From the NCBI GenBank assembly GCA_964390645.1, contig CAYMLL010000080.1, positions 1 through 24,993 on the forward strand: a DNA stretch of 24,993 nucleotides, written 5' to 3'. Of this stretch, positions 8,928 through 18,100 are shown piece after piece; position 1 is the first letter of the stretch; every line of letters begins with the position of its first letter. The stretch comes from CAYMLL01 sp964390645 (lineage in GTDB: Bacteria > Planctomycetota > UBA8108). The notes under the pieces are model-generated. The model was not told the DNA's origin. It made no database searches and was given only the letters and a program-made list of their open reading frames with translations. The translations under genes were made by a program, and so were the position numbers.

Positions 8928-9575
8928 GTGTCGCCCTCGCTCTCTGTTCCTGTCGGCCCGGCGACCGCGGAGACGGTCCTCCCGCCGCCGTCGTCCCGCC
9001 GTCGTCCGGCACGGGGGCTCGAGCTGCTGCGATCCCGGCGCTACACGGCCGCCATCGATCCCCTGGCGCGGGCCTTCGAGCGGCAACCCGGGGCCGAGCG
9101 GCTCGGTGAGCGGCTCGCCGAGTGCCTGATCGAGGCCGAGCGCTACGAGGATGCTCTCGACGTCCTGGCCCGCGTCAGGACGCTTCCTGCCGACCCGGCG
9201 TCGAGCGAACGAGCGTCCCCGCGGGATCGCGCCAAGCTCGAGTTCCTCGCGGCGAGGTCGCTGCGCCGTCTCGCCCGCTACGGGGAGTCGGAGGCCGCCG
9301 CACGCCGCTCGCTCGAGGCGCTGCCCGGGAGTCTCGCGAGCCGCTCCCTTCTGGGACAGGTCCTGGCGCTCGACTCGAGGCACGAGGAGGCCGTCGCCGA
9401 GCTCGAGAGGGCCCTCTCCATGCTCGAGGCGTCGGGCGTGCCGGGCGGGCGCGGGCAGCTGCACTACCTGCTGGCTCGCAGCCTGCGCGCGCTCGGCCGG
9501 CAGGAGCAGGCGGCGCGGCACGTGGGGGAGTTTCGGGCCTATCGCGAGAAGGAGGCGGCGGCCGACGGGCGCTGA
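8928..9575 (+). CDS. TPR-repeat protein, probably a lipoprotein with a frameshift near its N-terminus
   Basis: As read, this is a 215-residue protein from a GTG start. From about residue 29 it is made of TPR-like helix pairs (LLRSRRYTAAIDPLARAFER, LAECLIEAERYEDALDVL, ARSLRRLARYGESEAAARRS, GQVLALDSRHEEAVAELERA, LARSLRALGRQEQAARHV). TPRs are protein-interaction scaffolds. The first 28 residues do not look like a signal peptide. The frame one base earlier, from GTG 8906, encodes a good lipoprotein leader (SVTRHLCVALALCSC). Removing one G from the run at 9013-9017 joins that leader to the TPR region without a stop. The real gene is therefore probably 8906-9575 with a sequencing or natural indel. 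It is convergent with the next gene. Confidence is high in the TPR region and low in the N-terminus. Confidence 0.75.
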   Translation: MSPSLSVPVGPATAETVLPPPSSRRRPARGLELLRSRRYTAAIDPLARAFERQPGAERLGERLAECLIEAERYEDALDVLARVRTLPADPASSERASPRDRAKLEFLAARSLRRLARYGESEAAARRSLEALPGSLASRSLLGQVLALDSRHEEAVAELERALSMLEASGVPGGRGQLHYLLARSLRALGRQEQAARHVGEFRAYREKEAAADGR

Positions 9576-9631
9576 CGAGCCCGGCGCGGCCGTCGGTGTG
9601 ACGAGTTCGCCGACGACTCCCGGGACCCCTC

Positions 9632-10774
9632 TCAGCGCGGACGCGACTCGAACGCCGCGCGCAGCGGGATCTCGCGGGTGCGGTCGTGGCGGCGATCGTG
9701 GCGGGGGTAGATGCCTTCGAAGACGCCGCGCAGTGTGGGTGCTCCGGTGCGGCTCTCTTCGTACGAGAGCACGACATCGAGCGCTCCCTCGAAGCTGAAC
9801 TCGTCCGGGCCCTCGTCGGTCAGCCGGATCCTGCCGCGCAGCGTCGCGAAGTCGCGGTCACCGTCGGAGCCTGCAGGCGCCAGCGTCAGATCACCCGAGA
9901 CCTTCGAGATCCGGTAGGCCTTCTTCGTTCGCGGGTCGACCCGCTCCATGATGCCGGGAGGGTAGACCTCGGACAGCCACCGCTTCAGCTTCGCCGCCGG
10001 CACGGAGCGCTTCTTCTGCGGATACGCCAGAGGCTTCCAGTGCGCCGCGGTCAGGGGGACGACCTCGACGACCGGCGCCCGGTACGCCCGCATGCGGTCG
10101 TCGAGCAGGCGGACGAAGACGCGCACGCCTGCACCCTTCTCGAGGTCCGGGAGCTTCAGTGCGTGCCTCCTCGACCGTGGCGGCTTGCGGTCCAGCCGGC
10201 CGATGGCCTTCTCGATCTCCCGCGCCGTGTACGCTGCGAGAGACTCCGCCGGACCGCGCGACTGTCGAGGACGCTGTCTGCGGAAGCCGTCGAAGGAATG
10301 GACGACCCGTCCCTCGGGGTCGAGAACGGCGAGGTCGACGTTGCTCTGCTGCCGGTCGATGCGCCCGCGTCGGAACTTCCCGTCCCAGACCTCGCGGACA
10401 GGAGCCGGCACCTGCGCGTCGTTGCGGTGGCCGTACCAGGAGGTGACGATGAACGGTCGCAGCGTCTCGATCACCTTCGCGTCGTTGAGCGAGGCCCCAC
10501 GGACCTGCGTCGCGGTCGCTCAGCAGTGACCCGACGCGAGGTCACCGTACTGCGCGTGGATGATCACGAGGAGGACGGGTCGCCGCTCGCGCGTGGCCCG
10601 CCGCCGCGCGTCCTCGAGCGACGCGGCCCAGTCCAGTCGGTACATCGCGAGGTCCCGATCGTCGGGGCGGCTCGAGTCGAAGCGGGCGAGGATCGACCGG
10701 GCCTTCCGGCTCTGGGCGTCGACGGCGTTCGACCCGGCGAGCAGCAGGGCCGAGAGGAGCAGTGTGCGTGTCAT
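9632..10774 (-). CDS. Putative secreted thioredoxin-like selenoprotein with in-frame TGA (Sec85)
   Basis: With read-through the product has 380 residues. The ATG at 10774 follows GGAG with 9-nt spacing and starts a signal peptide (MTRTLLLSALLLAGSNAVDA). Residues 41-75 (RRPVLLVIIHAQ) look like the first helix and strand of a thioredoxin-like domain. Next come GHC (Cys84) and an in-frame TGA at 10520-10522 (residue 85). The same frame then continues through 15 stop-free codons, 14 of them ending in G or C, into VIETLRPFIVTSW, the expected next helix and strand. The C-terminal 200 residues are unrecognised but continuous. I infer selenocysteine in a Cys-Sec redox pair, supported by a SECIS-like hairpin at the TGA. 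Other possibilities are a nonsense mutation, a base error, or two genes (10520-10774; 9632-10474 from GTG). Neither half alone would make a sensible protein. The gene is divergent from the sulfatase at 10961. Confidence 0.75.
10486..10522 (-). promoter_or_regulatory. SECIS-like hairpin starting at the in-frame TGA
   Basis: On the coding strand the TGA begins a perfect 7-bp lower stem, UGAGCGA with UCGCUCA. A 4-nt bulge (GGCC) on the 3' side follows, then an upper stem CCGCG/CGUGG (one G-U) or, alternatively, ACG/CGU. The apical loop contains AGGUC at nt 17-21 counted from the U of UGA. Bacterial SECIS elements lie directly downstream of the UGA inside the coding region. As I recall it, the E. 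coli fdhF loop also contains GCAGGUC. The fold was worked out by hand; SelB recognition is inferred. Confidence 0.6.
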
Positions 10775-10960
10775 TTGCCCGGTCTCCGACGGGGGTCGAC
10801 GAGGGTGCCGCGCGTCGACTTCGATCGCGCTCTCTGCTCGTGAACCCCGGTCGTCCCGAATCGTCTCGCTGTCGGTCGGGGCCGGGCGATGAGACAAAGA
10901 TCGAGATTCCCCTGCAGATCGAGTAGGACGGGGACAGGAACCCGAACGAGAAGAGGGCCC

Positions 10961-12745
10961 ATGAGACGACTGCGGCGCTTCAAGGTCGCTGCTTTCCTTC
11001 CGACGTTGCTGGCGGCGCTGCCGCCCGGGCTCGGCCCCGGTCCCGTCGGGGCCGCGCAGCCGAACGTCGTCGTCATCCTGACCGATGATCAGGGCTGGGG
11101 CGACCTCGGCGTCAACGGCAACAGCGACCTGTCGACGCCGAACATCGACTCCCTGGCGCGCGACGGCGTCCGCTTCGACCGCTTCTACGTCTGCCCGGTC
11201 TGCTCGCCGACGCGGGCGGAGCTGCTCACCGGACGCTACCATCCTCGCAGCGGCGTCTTCAGCACGTCGGCGGGCGGCGAGCGCATGGACCTGGACGAGC
11301 GCACGATCGCCGACAGCTTCAAGGCCGCCGGCTACGCCACCGGAGCGTTCGGCAAGTGGCACAATGGAATGCAGTATCCGTACCACCCCAACGGCCGCGG
11401 CTTCGACGAGTTCTACGGCTTCTGCTCCGGGCACTGGGGCGACTACTTCAGCCCCCCTCTCGAGCACAACGGGCGCCTCGTGCGCGGCGAGGGCTTCGTC
11501 ATCGACGACTTCACCGACCGGGCCATGCGCTTCATCGAGAAGCACCGCGACGCTCCCTTCCTCGCTTACCTGCCGTACTGCACACCGCACTCGCCGATGC
11601 AGGTGCCCGATCGCTGGTGGGACCGTTTCAGGGACCGCAAGCTCACGAAGCACCATCGCGATCCCTCGAAGGAGAATCCGGGTCACCAGCGAGCGGCGCT
11701 CGCGATGTGCGAGAACATCGACTGGAACGTCGGTCGTCTGCTGAAGAGGCTCGACGACCTCGACCTCGCGAAGAACACCATCGTCGTCTACTTCTGTGAC
11801 AACGGGCCCAACGGCTGGCGCTGGAACGGCGGCATGAAGGGGCGCAAGGGATCCACCGACGAGGGCGGGGTCCGCTCGCCGCTCCTTCTTCGCTGGCCCG
11901 GGCGGATCGAGCCGGGCGTGACCGTGAAGCACTACGGCGGTGTCATCGATCTCTTTCCGACGCTCGCCGACCTCGCCGGCGTCAAGGTGATCAGCGAGAA
12001 GCCGCTCGACGGCATCAGCCTGGCGGCGGTCATCTCCGGCGGTCGCCCGGCGGATCCGGACCGCGAGCTCTTCTCCACCTGGCGGGGGCGCGTCAGTGTC
12101 CGCAGCGGCCCCTTCCGGCTCGATCATCGCGGCAAGCTCTACGACCTGACGAGCGACCCGGGACAGGATCGGGATGTCTCGAAGGAGCACCCGCGGGTCG
12201 CCGGGCGTCTGCGCCGTGCCGTCGCCGCGTGGCGCCGGGACGTCCTTCCGGCGGTCCGGCCGCCGGCGCGCCCCTTTCTCATCGGTCATCCGGGTGCTCG
12301 CTACACGCAGATCCCGGCGCGTGACGGCCGCGGGCACGGCCAGATCGAGCGCTCCAACCGCTTCCCGAACTGCTCCTACTTCACCGGCTGGACGCGGCTC
12401 GAGGACACGATCACCTGGGACGTCGAGGTGGTCGCGGACGGCCGCTTCGAGGTCGATGTCCACTACGCGTGCGCGGCGACGGATGTCGGCCCGACGATCG
12501 AGGTCGCCCTCGGTGCCGCGCGGCTGCGCGGCAAGATCACGCAGCCGCACGACCCCCCGGCTCGCGGCGCGGAGCACGATCGGGTGAGGCGGATGGAGTC
12601 CTACGTGAAGGACTTCAAGCCGCTGCGGCTCGGTGTCATCGATCTGAAGGGGGGGCCGGGGACTCTGACGCTGCGTGCGATCGAGAACCCCGGCGGGCAG
12701 GTGATGGAGCTGCGGCTCCTGATGCTGAAGCGGGTCGACGAGTGA
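10961..12745 (+). CDS. Type I sulfatase with C-terminal beta-sandwich extension
   Basis: The product has 594 residues. The ATG at 10961 follows AAGAGGG and begins a signal peptide (RRLRRFKVAAFLPTLLAALP, cleavage near GAA-Q). The sulfatase core runs from about residue 36 to 440. It has LTDDQGWGD (metal-binding Asp42-Asp43), CSPTRAELLTGR with Cys81 (the C-x-P-x-R signature whose Cys becomes formylglycine), and FCDNG (Asp280-Asn281). It hydrolyses a sulfate ester, probably on a glycan in the periplasm; the exact substrate cannot be read from sequence. Residues about 447-594 form an extra module (ITWDVEVVADGRFEVDVHYA) that looks like a beta-sandwich and may bind ligand. The last codons overlap the next gene by 4 nt (GTGA), so the two are translationally coupled. 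No formylglycine-generating enzyme gene is present in the window. Confidence 0.93.
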   Translation: MRRLRRFKVAAFLPTLLAALPPGLGPGPVGAAQPNVVVILTDDQGWGDLGVNGNSDLSTPNIDSLARDGVRFDRFYVCPVCSPTRAELLTGRYHPRSGVFSTSAGGERMDLDERTIADSFKAAGYATGAFGKWHNGMQYPYHPNGRGFDEFYGFCSGHWGDYFSPPLEHNGRLVRGEGFVIDDFTDRAMRFIEKHRDAPFLAYLPYCTPHSPMQVPDRWWDRFRDRKLTKHHRDPSKENPGHQRAALAMCENIDWNVGRLLKRLDDLDLAKNTIVVYFCDNGPNGWRWNGGMKGRKGSTDEGGVRSPLLLRWPGRIEPGVTVKHYGGVIDLFPTLADLAGVKVISEKPLDGISLAAVISGGRPADPDRELFSTWRGRVSVRSGPFRLDHRGKLYDLTSDPGQDRDVSKEHPRVAGRLRRAVAAWRRDVLPAVRPPARPFLIGHPGARYTQIPARDGRGHGQIERSNRFPNCSYFTGWTRLEDTITWDVEVVADGRFEVDVHYACAATDVGPTIEVALGAARLRGKITQPHDPPARGAEHDRVRRMESYVKDFKPLRLGVIDLKGGPGTLTLRAIENPGGQVMELRLLMLKRVDE

Positions 12746-14319
12746 GCGCGTGGGAGGGCGAGCTGCCTTTCGTGCTGCTTGCGATCGGCATCGTCGCGGT
12801 GGCGTCCGCCGCGGTCACGGGCGAGCAGCCCGCGTCCCGCGGCGGGCTTCCCGCGGCGGGGCCGGCGGTCGGCGGGGGACTCGTGGCGAAGGCGTCGCGC
12901 ACGCCGGCTCGTGCATCGCCGCCGGCCGAGCGTCGCGAGAGCTTCGACCGGGACCCCGGGTGGGACGGTCGCAACAACCGCTCGCCGGCGGGGTCGCCGC
13001 GCGAGGTGCGACAGGACTTCGGCTTCAGCGCCACGCGTCACGCCGGAGGAGCTGCCGCCGGCGAGATCGGCGGCTTCATCACTCCGGCCGCCGAGCCCGC
13101 GTACTACGCGAAGAAGATCGCCCGGCGCAGCTTCGCGGATCGCCTCACCGCAGCGGGGACCCTCGCGTGCGCGGGTCGGCAGCTCCACGTGCTGATCGGG
13201 TTCTTCAACTCACGCACGCTGAACGAGTGGCGAACGCCGAACAGCGTCGCCCTTCGCGTCTACGGCCGCGGAGACGAGTTCCACGTCCATGTCGAGTACG
13301 CGACGCGGCGCTGGAGGGCCGGAGGCGACAACCCACGCCCCTTCGCGTCGATCGACGCGGATACGGGAAGGCGCCGGCAGATCGGCTTCGAGAGCGGCGA
13401 TGTCGTTCATCGCTGGACGCTCGACTACGATCCGGCCGGTGCCGGTGGACGCGGGTCGGTGACCGTGACGATCGACGGCAGGGAGGCCGTCTGCGAGCTC
13501 GATCCGGGGCACAAGGCCGACGGCGCGATCTTCGACCGCTTCGGTGTGCTGACCGTGATGAAGAGCGTCGACACGGGCGGCGAGATCTGGCTCGACGACA
13601 TCACGGTGGACGGCGAGCTCGAGGACTTCTCCGTGGACCCTCGCTGGGAGGGGCTCGGGAACCGTCGCAGGTACTCGACGCGCGACGTCCGTCCGCTCTT
13701 CGACTTCGGCTTCAGCGACACACGACATGCGGGCGGCGAGCGGCGCGGCGAGCTCGGCGGCCTCGTCTTTCGCGGCGACCACCGCTACCGGGATCGCATG
13801 GCGTTCTACGCCGACCGTATCGGCAGCCTGACGCTCGAGCGGGCGCTGCGAGCCAGCGGCAGGGTCGCTCTTCGTCGTGGCGTGTCGGACAGCACGACGC
13901 TGCTCGGCTTCTTCCACTCGAAGGACAGCACCGTCGTGGGCCCTTCCCAGAAGAGCGGCGTCCCGAGGAGCTTCGTCGGCCTCGCGATCGAGGGGCCGAG
14001 CCGGGAGGGCTTCTTCGTCTATCCCGTCTATCGGCTGAGGGCCGGAGAGAGCGGCTTCGCGGACGGCGACGATCGACCGCGGATCCTCCCGGACGGCGAG
14101 GCCCATCGGTTCCGTCTCGAGTACTCTCCGGGCGCCACGGGTGAGCGGGCCACGCTCCTCGTGCGTCTCGACGATCAGACCGTCCGGCTGGCGTTCGACG
14201 TGGCGCACGGGATCGACGGCACTCGCCTCGACCGCTTCGGCATCGTCACGACGTGGATCGACGGCAACGGCCAGCGCGTCTTCTTCGACGATCTGAGCTA
14301 CAGCTGCGAGCAGCGGTAG
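12742..14319 (+). CDS. Secreted protein with two tandem beta-sandwich (LamG-like) domains
   Basis: The product has 525 residues. The GTG start overlaps the sulfatase stop (GTGA). It is preferred because it places a hydrophobic signal sequence (LPFVLLAIGIVAVASAAVTG) at the N-terminus; the open frame further upstream lies over the sulfatase gene. Two copies of a roughly 225-residue domain follow, about 67-292 and 294-525. Both contain WxGxxNR, DFGFSxTRHAGG, (E/G)xGG, the YY/FYA-K/D-R pattern, a GFF(N/H)S strand, and FDRFGxxT followed by FDD or LDD. The fold is probably concanavalin/LamG-like, which suggests glycan binding or an uncharacterised glycan-active role. No catalytic residues are evident. 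Tight coupling to a sulfatase suggests that the two act on the same polymer. It ends 7 nt from the convergent SDR gene. Confidence 0.85.
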   Translation: MSAWEGELPFVLLAIGIVAVASAAVTGEQPASRGGLPAAGPAVGGGLVAKASRTPARASPPAERRESFDRDPGWDGRNNRSPAGSPREVRQDFGFSATRHAGGAAAGEIGGFITPAAEPAYYAKKIARRSFADRLTAAGTLACAGRQLHVLIGFFNSRTLNEWRTPNSVALRVYGRGDEFHVHVEYATRRWRAGGDNPRPFASIDADTGRRRQIGFESGDVVHRWTLDYDPAGAGGRGSVTVTIDGREAVCELDPGHKADGAIFDRFGVLTVMKSVDTGGEIWLDDITVDGELEDFSVDPRWEGLGNRRRYSTRDVRPLFDFGFSDTRHAGGERRGELGGLVFRGDHRYRDRMAFYADRIGSLTLERALRASGRVALRRGVSDSTTLLGFFHSKDSTVVGPSQKSGVPRSFVGLAIEGPSREGFFVYPVYRLRAGESGFADGDDRPRILPDGEAHRFRLEYSPGATGERATLLVRLDDQTVRLAFDVAHGIDGTRLDRFGIVTTWIDGNGQRVFFDDLSYSCEQR

Positions 14320-14326
14320 TCCTCGA

Positions 14327-15121
14327 TCAGTCGTCGTCCGGGATGAGGTTGACCGGCTTGAGCCCGACGTTGGCGCCGTTGGTGATGTAGAAGCGGTCGC
14401 CGCCGTACCACGCGCCGTCCGGCGATAGCAGGTAGCAGATCGCCCGAGCTACCACGTCCGGGGGGATCATCCGGTGCAGCAGCTGGCTGCCCAGCATGTC
14501 CGCCTTCGCCTCGGGCGAGCTCGCCGCGCGCGCCTCGGCGCTCGCGGTGCCGACACGGGACGACAGCATCGGAATCGAGCGAACTCCCTCGTGCGTGTGC
14601 TCCTGCGCCATCGCCAGCGCGAAGTTGGTGATCGCCGCCTTGCTGGCGCTGTAGGCGGCCTTGCGGACGGCGGGCAGCTCCGCGGCGATCGAAGTGAAGG
14701 GGAGGAAGATTCCGAATCCGTGCTCGCGCCAGTGGGGGTAGAGGCGCTGGAAGACGCGCACGGGGCCGAGGTAGTGGACGTCGAGCTGCAGCTGCATCTC
14801 GGCGATCGTCGTCCTCGCGACGCTGCCGGTCTGCACGATGCCGGCGACGTTGACGAAGGAGTGCAGCTGACCGCGCTCCGCCAGGATCCCGTCGATCGTC
14901 TCGGCGCAGCTCGCGTCGCTGGTGACGTCGAGATCAACGAAGCATCCTTTGCCACCGGCGCTCTCGATCTCTCGCAGGGTCGCCTCGCCGGCTTCACGGC
15001 CGGCGGGGTGCTCGGCGAGCACGACGAAGGCGCCGCGCCTGGCGATCTCGACCGCGGCCGGTCGGCCGATGCCGCCCCCGGCCCCGACGACGAGGACATT
15101 CTGGTCACGGATCTCGATCAT
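14327..15121 (-). CDS. Short-chain dehydrogenase/reductase (SDR family)
   Basis: The product has 264 residues, typical of classical SDRs. The ATG at 15121 gives MIEIRDQNVLVVGAGGGIG, a Rossmann fold with the glycine-rich NAD(P) motif at 13-19. NVAG (91-94) corresponds to the usual NNAG. Ser144 (in FTSIAAE) and Tyr157-x-x-x-Lys161 (YSASK) are the catalytic residues. There is no signal peptide, so it is cytoplasmic. The C-terminus (YGGDRFYITNGANVG) fits the substrate-lid end of the family. It probably oxidises or reduces an alcohol or sugar using NAD(P)H; the substrate is unknown. It lies 26 nt downstream of the large cytochrome fusion gene on the same strand and is the third gene of the sulfatase operon. 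It is convergent with the preceding plus-strand gene with only 7 nt between them. Confidence 0.92.
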   Translation of the reverse strand: MIEIRDQNVLVVGAGGGIGRPAAVEIARRGAFVVLAEHPAGREAGEATLREIESAGGKGCFVDLDVTSDASCAETIDGILAERGQLHSFVNVAGIVQTGSVARTTIAEMQLQLDVHYLGPVRVFQRLYPHWREHGFGIFLPFTSIAAELPAVRKAAYSASKAAITNFALAMAQEHTHEGVRSIPMLSSRVGTASAEARAASSPEAKADMLGSQLLHRMIPPDVVARAICYLLSPDGAWYGGDRFYITNGANVGLKPVNLIPDDD

Positions 15122-15147
15122 CGTTGACTCGTCTTGCAAGAGAGGTC

Positions 15148-18100
15148 TCAGGAGCCTTCGCCGCTTCCGGCTGCGGGCTTCTCTGCGGGCAGGGGCACCT
15201 GCGCCGGCGTACGCAGATAGGCGACCAGGTCGAGCACCTCCTCGTCCGTCAGGTCGCGCAGCAGACCCTCGGGCATCATCGAGACCTTCGCGGTCTCGCG
15301 GGATGCGATCGCCGACTTCGCGATGACGACGGGCTCGGGCTGGCCGGCGACCCGCAGACGGATCTGCCGCGGGCTCTCGTCCGCCAGGATGCCGGAGTAG
15401 AGCCGTCCCTCGTTCGTCAGCACGAGGAGCATCCGGTAGTCGTCCTGGATCACGTCGCTCGGCGTCAGGATGTTCCCGAGCACGTAGCTCAGGTCGGTGC
15501 GGTTGGCACCGGTGATGTCCGGTCCGATCTCGCCGCCCTTGCCGTAGATCTTGTGGCATGCCGAGCAGGTGCGCTCGAAGACCTGGCGGCCCTCGCGCGG
15601 GCTGGCGGCGGCCAGGGCCTTGTCGGTCAGCAGCGCGCGGTACTTCGTGAACGCGGCCTCGGTCTGCGACGACCGGGCGTCGATCGGCCCCCAGATCTCG
15701 ACGAAGCCGCTGCCGACGACGCGTCGGAGCTGTCGGGCGACGTAGGCGGGAACGTCGCGCCGCGGCACGGCGCCTCGCTGGATCGCCTTCGCGAGCTCCC
15801 ACCCGGACCGGGGGCGCGACGCGAGCGTGTGGACGACCTCGAGCTTTTCCGGCGCGTCGAGCCCGGCGTAGCGCCCGAGCAGGGTCGACGCGACGCGACC
15901 GTCGTCGAAGGCCGCCATCGCCCGGATGGCATCGCGGCGCAGCACGGGCTCGTCCAGGAGCGCGAAGAGGCGCGAGCGCAGAGCGGGGAACCTCTGTCTC
16001 GCCAGGGCCCGCAGCGCACCGCGGCGGTCGTCCGTGTCGGCGTCCCGGTCGACGAGCGTCGTCAGCCTCTCGCGAGCGGCCGCGTTGTCACCGAGGTGCT
16101 GGGCCAGCTCGACGGCGAGCTGGGCGGTCTCCGCGTCGTCGCTCTTCAGCAGCGACTCGTAGGTCCTCACCCAGCCGGGGGGAGCGGTGACGTCGAAGCT
16201 GCCCTCGAGACCGTCACGCATGCCGAGGACGAGCTGCCGCCGCGCGCTCGAGGGCTCGTGGATCGCGTCGACGAGCGCGTCGAGCTCGTCGGCGTCGGCG
16301 AGCCGGCGAGCGACGTGCCTCGCGACGAGGGGGATCTCGCTCGCCGCGGCCAGCGCCAGCGCGCGTCGCGGATTCCCCGGCACGAGCGGCTCGATGCCGA
16401 ACCAGATCATCTTCGGGATGTTGTGATCGTCTGCGTCCTCCGCACGCCCGACCAGAGCGCTCGCGATGGGCCAGCGCTTCTCGGCGTCGATTCTCTGCAG
16501 CGCGGCGGCGAGGTAGAGACGGACCACCGGCGAGCTGTCCTCGCCGGCCATCGTCCGGAAGCGCTCGAGCGTGCTCGCGGGCGGCGAGGAGTCCTCGCAG
16601 AGCAGCTGGATCGCCCAGGCCCGGACGTGCTCGTCGGCGTCGCCGAGCGTCTCTGCGAGCAGCGCCGCCGTGAAGCTGCCGGTCACGTGGAGCGTCCACA
16701 TCGCGCGAAGCCGCCGGTTCGCATCCTCGTGCTTCGCGAAGATCCGGCGCAGGATCCCCAGGGCGCCGTCATCGATCCTGCGCTTCGTCGCACGGTCCTG
16801 CAGAACCACGCGGGCGCGTCGTGCGTGCCAGTCGCTCTCGCTCAGCTGCAGCCTCGCGAGCGCCCCGTCGCTCATCTTCGCGATGTCCGAGTAGCGTCCT
16901 TCCCACTGGCGCGCGTCGGACGCCTTCGAGGTGATGCGGAAGACGCGCCCCGTCTCCTTGTTGATGACGGCCTTGCCGCAGATGTCGGCGTCGTGCCAGT
17001 CGAGCACGTAGACCGCGCCGTCCGGTCCGATCTCGACGCTGAAGCCGATCCACTGCGCGTTGTTCGCGAGCACGAGATCGTCGCCGTGACGTCCGACGAA
17101 TCCTGATCCGCTGGGCTCGAGGATGTCGGTGAGCACGGCGTGCTCGTGGATATTGGCCATGAAGATGCGGCCACGGTACTCGTCCGGAAAGGCGTCCGAC
17201 TCGTACACGCGCGCGCCGCCGTGCGCGGAGCGATGCCGGTGATCCGTGATGGTCCGGATGTCGCTGTAGACGTAGGGGCTGAAGTGACGGCCGCCCTGGC
17301 GGTGGTAGATGCCGCCGGGGATCACGTGCCACAGGTGCGGGATGACACAGGCGGTGATGAAGAGCTGCCCCTTCGAGTCATGGTCGATGCCCCACGGATT
17401 GCTGAAGCCGTGCGCGACGACCTCGAAGCGGTCCTTTGTCGGGTGGTAGCGCCAGACGCCGCCGTTGATGTCGACGGGATCGCCAGCGTATTCGATCTTG
17501 CGGGGAAACGGCTCGCGGTGCTTGTAGAGCTTCCCCTTGCCCTTCGGCTTGCCGACCCTCGACGGCGTCGCGAAGCCCTGGCAGCCGTAGAGCCAGCCGT
17601 CAGGTCCCCACAGGAGGCTGTTGAGCGTCTCGTGGCGGTCGCGGATGCCCCAGCCGGTGAGGCGCACCTCGATGTCGTCCCGGTCGGCGACGTCGTCCCC
17701 ATCGCGATCCGGCACGAAGAGCAGGTTCGGCGGCGCGCCGAGCCAGACGCCGCCGAAGCCGACCGCGATGCCGGCGGGGAAGGGGACTCCCTCGAGGAAG
17801 ACCTTGCGCGTGTCGGCGACGCCGTCGTGGTCGGTGTCCTCGAGGATGAGGATGCGGCTGTCGCCCGAGTTGGAGAAGCCGCGTCCGCGACTCTCGTAGT
17901 CGCGGTTCTCGGCGAACCACAGACGGCCGCGGTCGTCCCAGCAGAACGCCATCGGCTGCGTGATCATGGGTTCGGACGCCCAGACGTTGACCTGGAAGCC
18001 GTCGCGTACGGTCATCTGCGATACCGCCTGCTCGGGCGTCAACAGCTTCGCGGCCCGGCCTTCGCGCTGCGCGAGGCCCCAGAGCGCCCAGGTGCCTCCC

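Noticed and set aside
9591..9615. Inverted repeat CGTCGG/CCGACG between convergent genes as a terminator
   Set aside because: The stem is only 6 bp with a 13-nt loop and no T-tract, which is not distinguishable from chance at this GC content.
10520..12577. Long minus-strand open frame running under the sulfatase and into the first part of the TGA-containing gene
   Set aside because: Only its last 85 codons (from ATG 10774 with ribosome binding site and signal peptide) look like protein. The rest is antisense to a clear sulfatase and is open only because stops are rare in GC-rich DNA.
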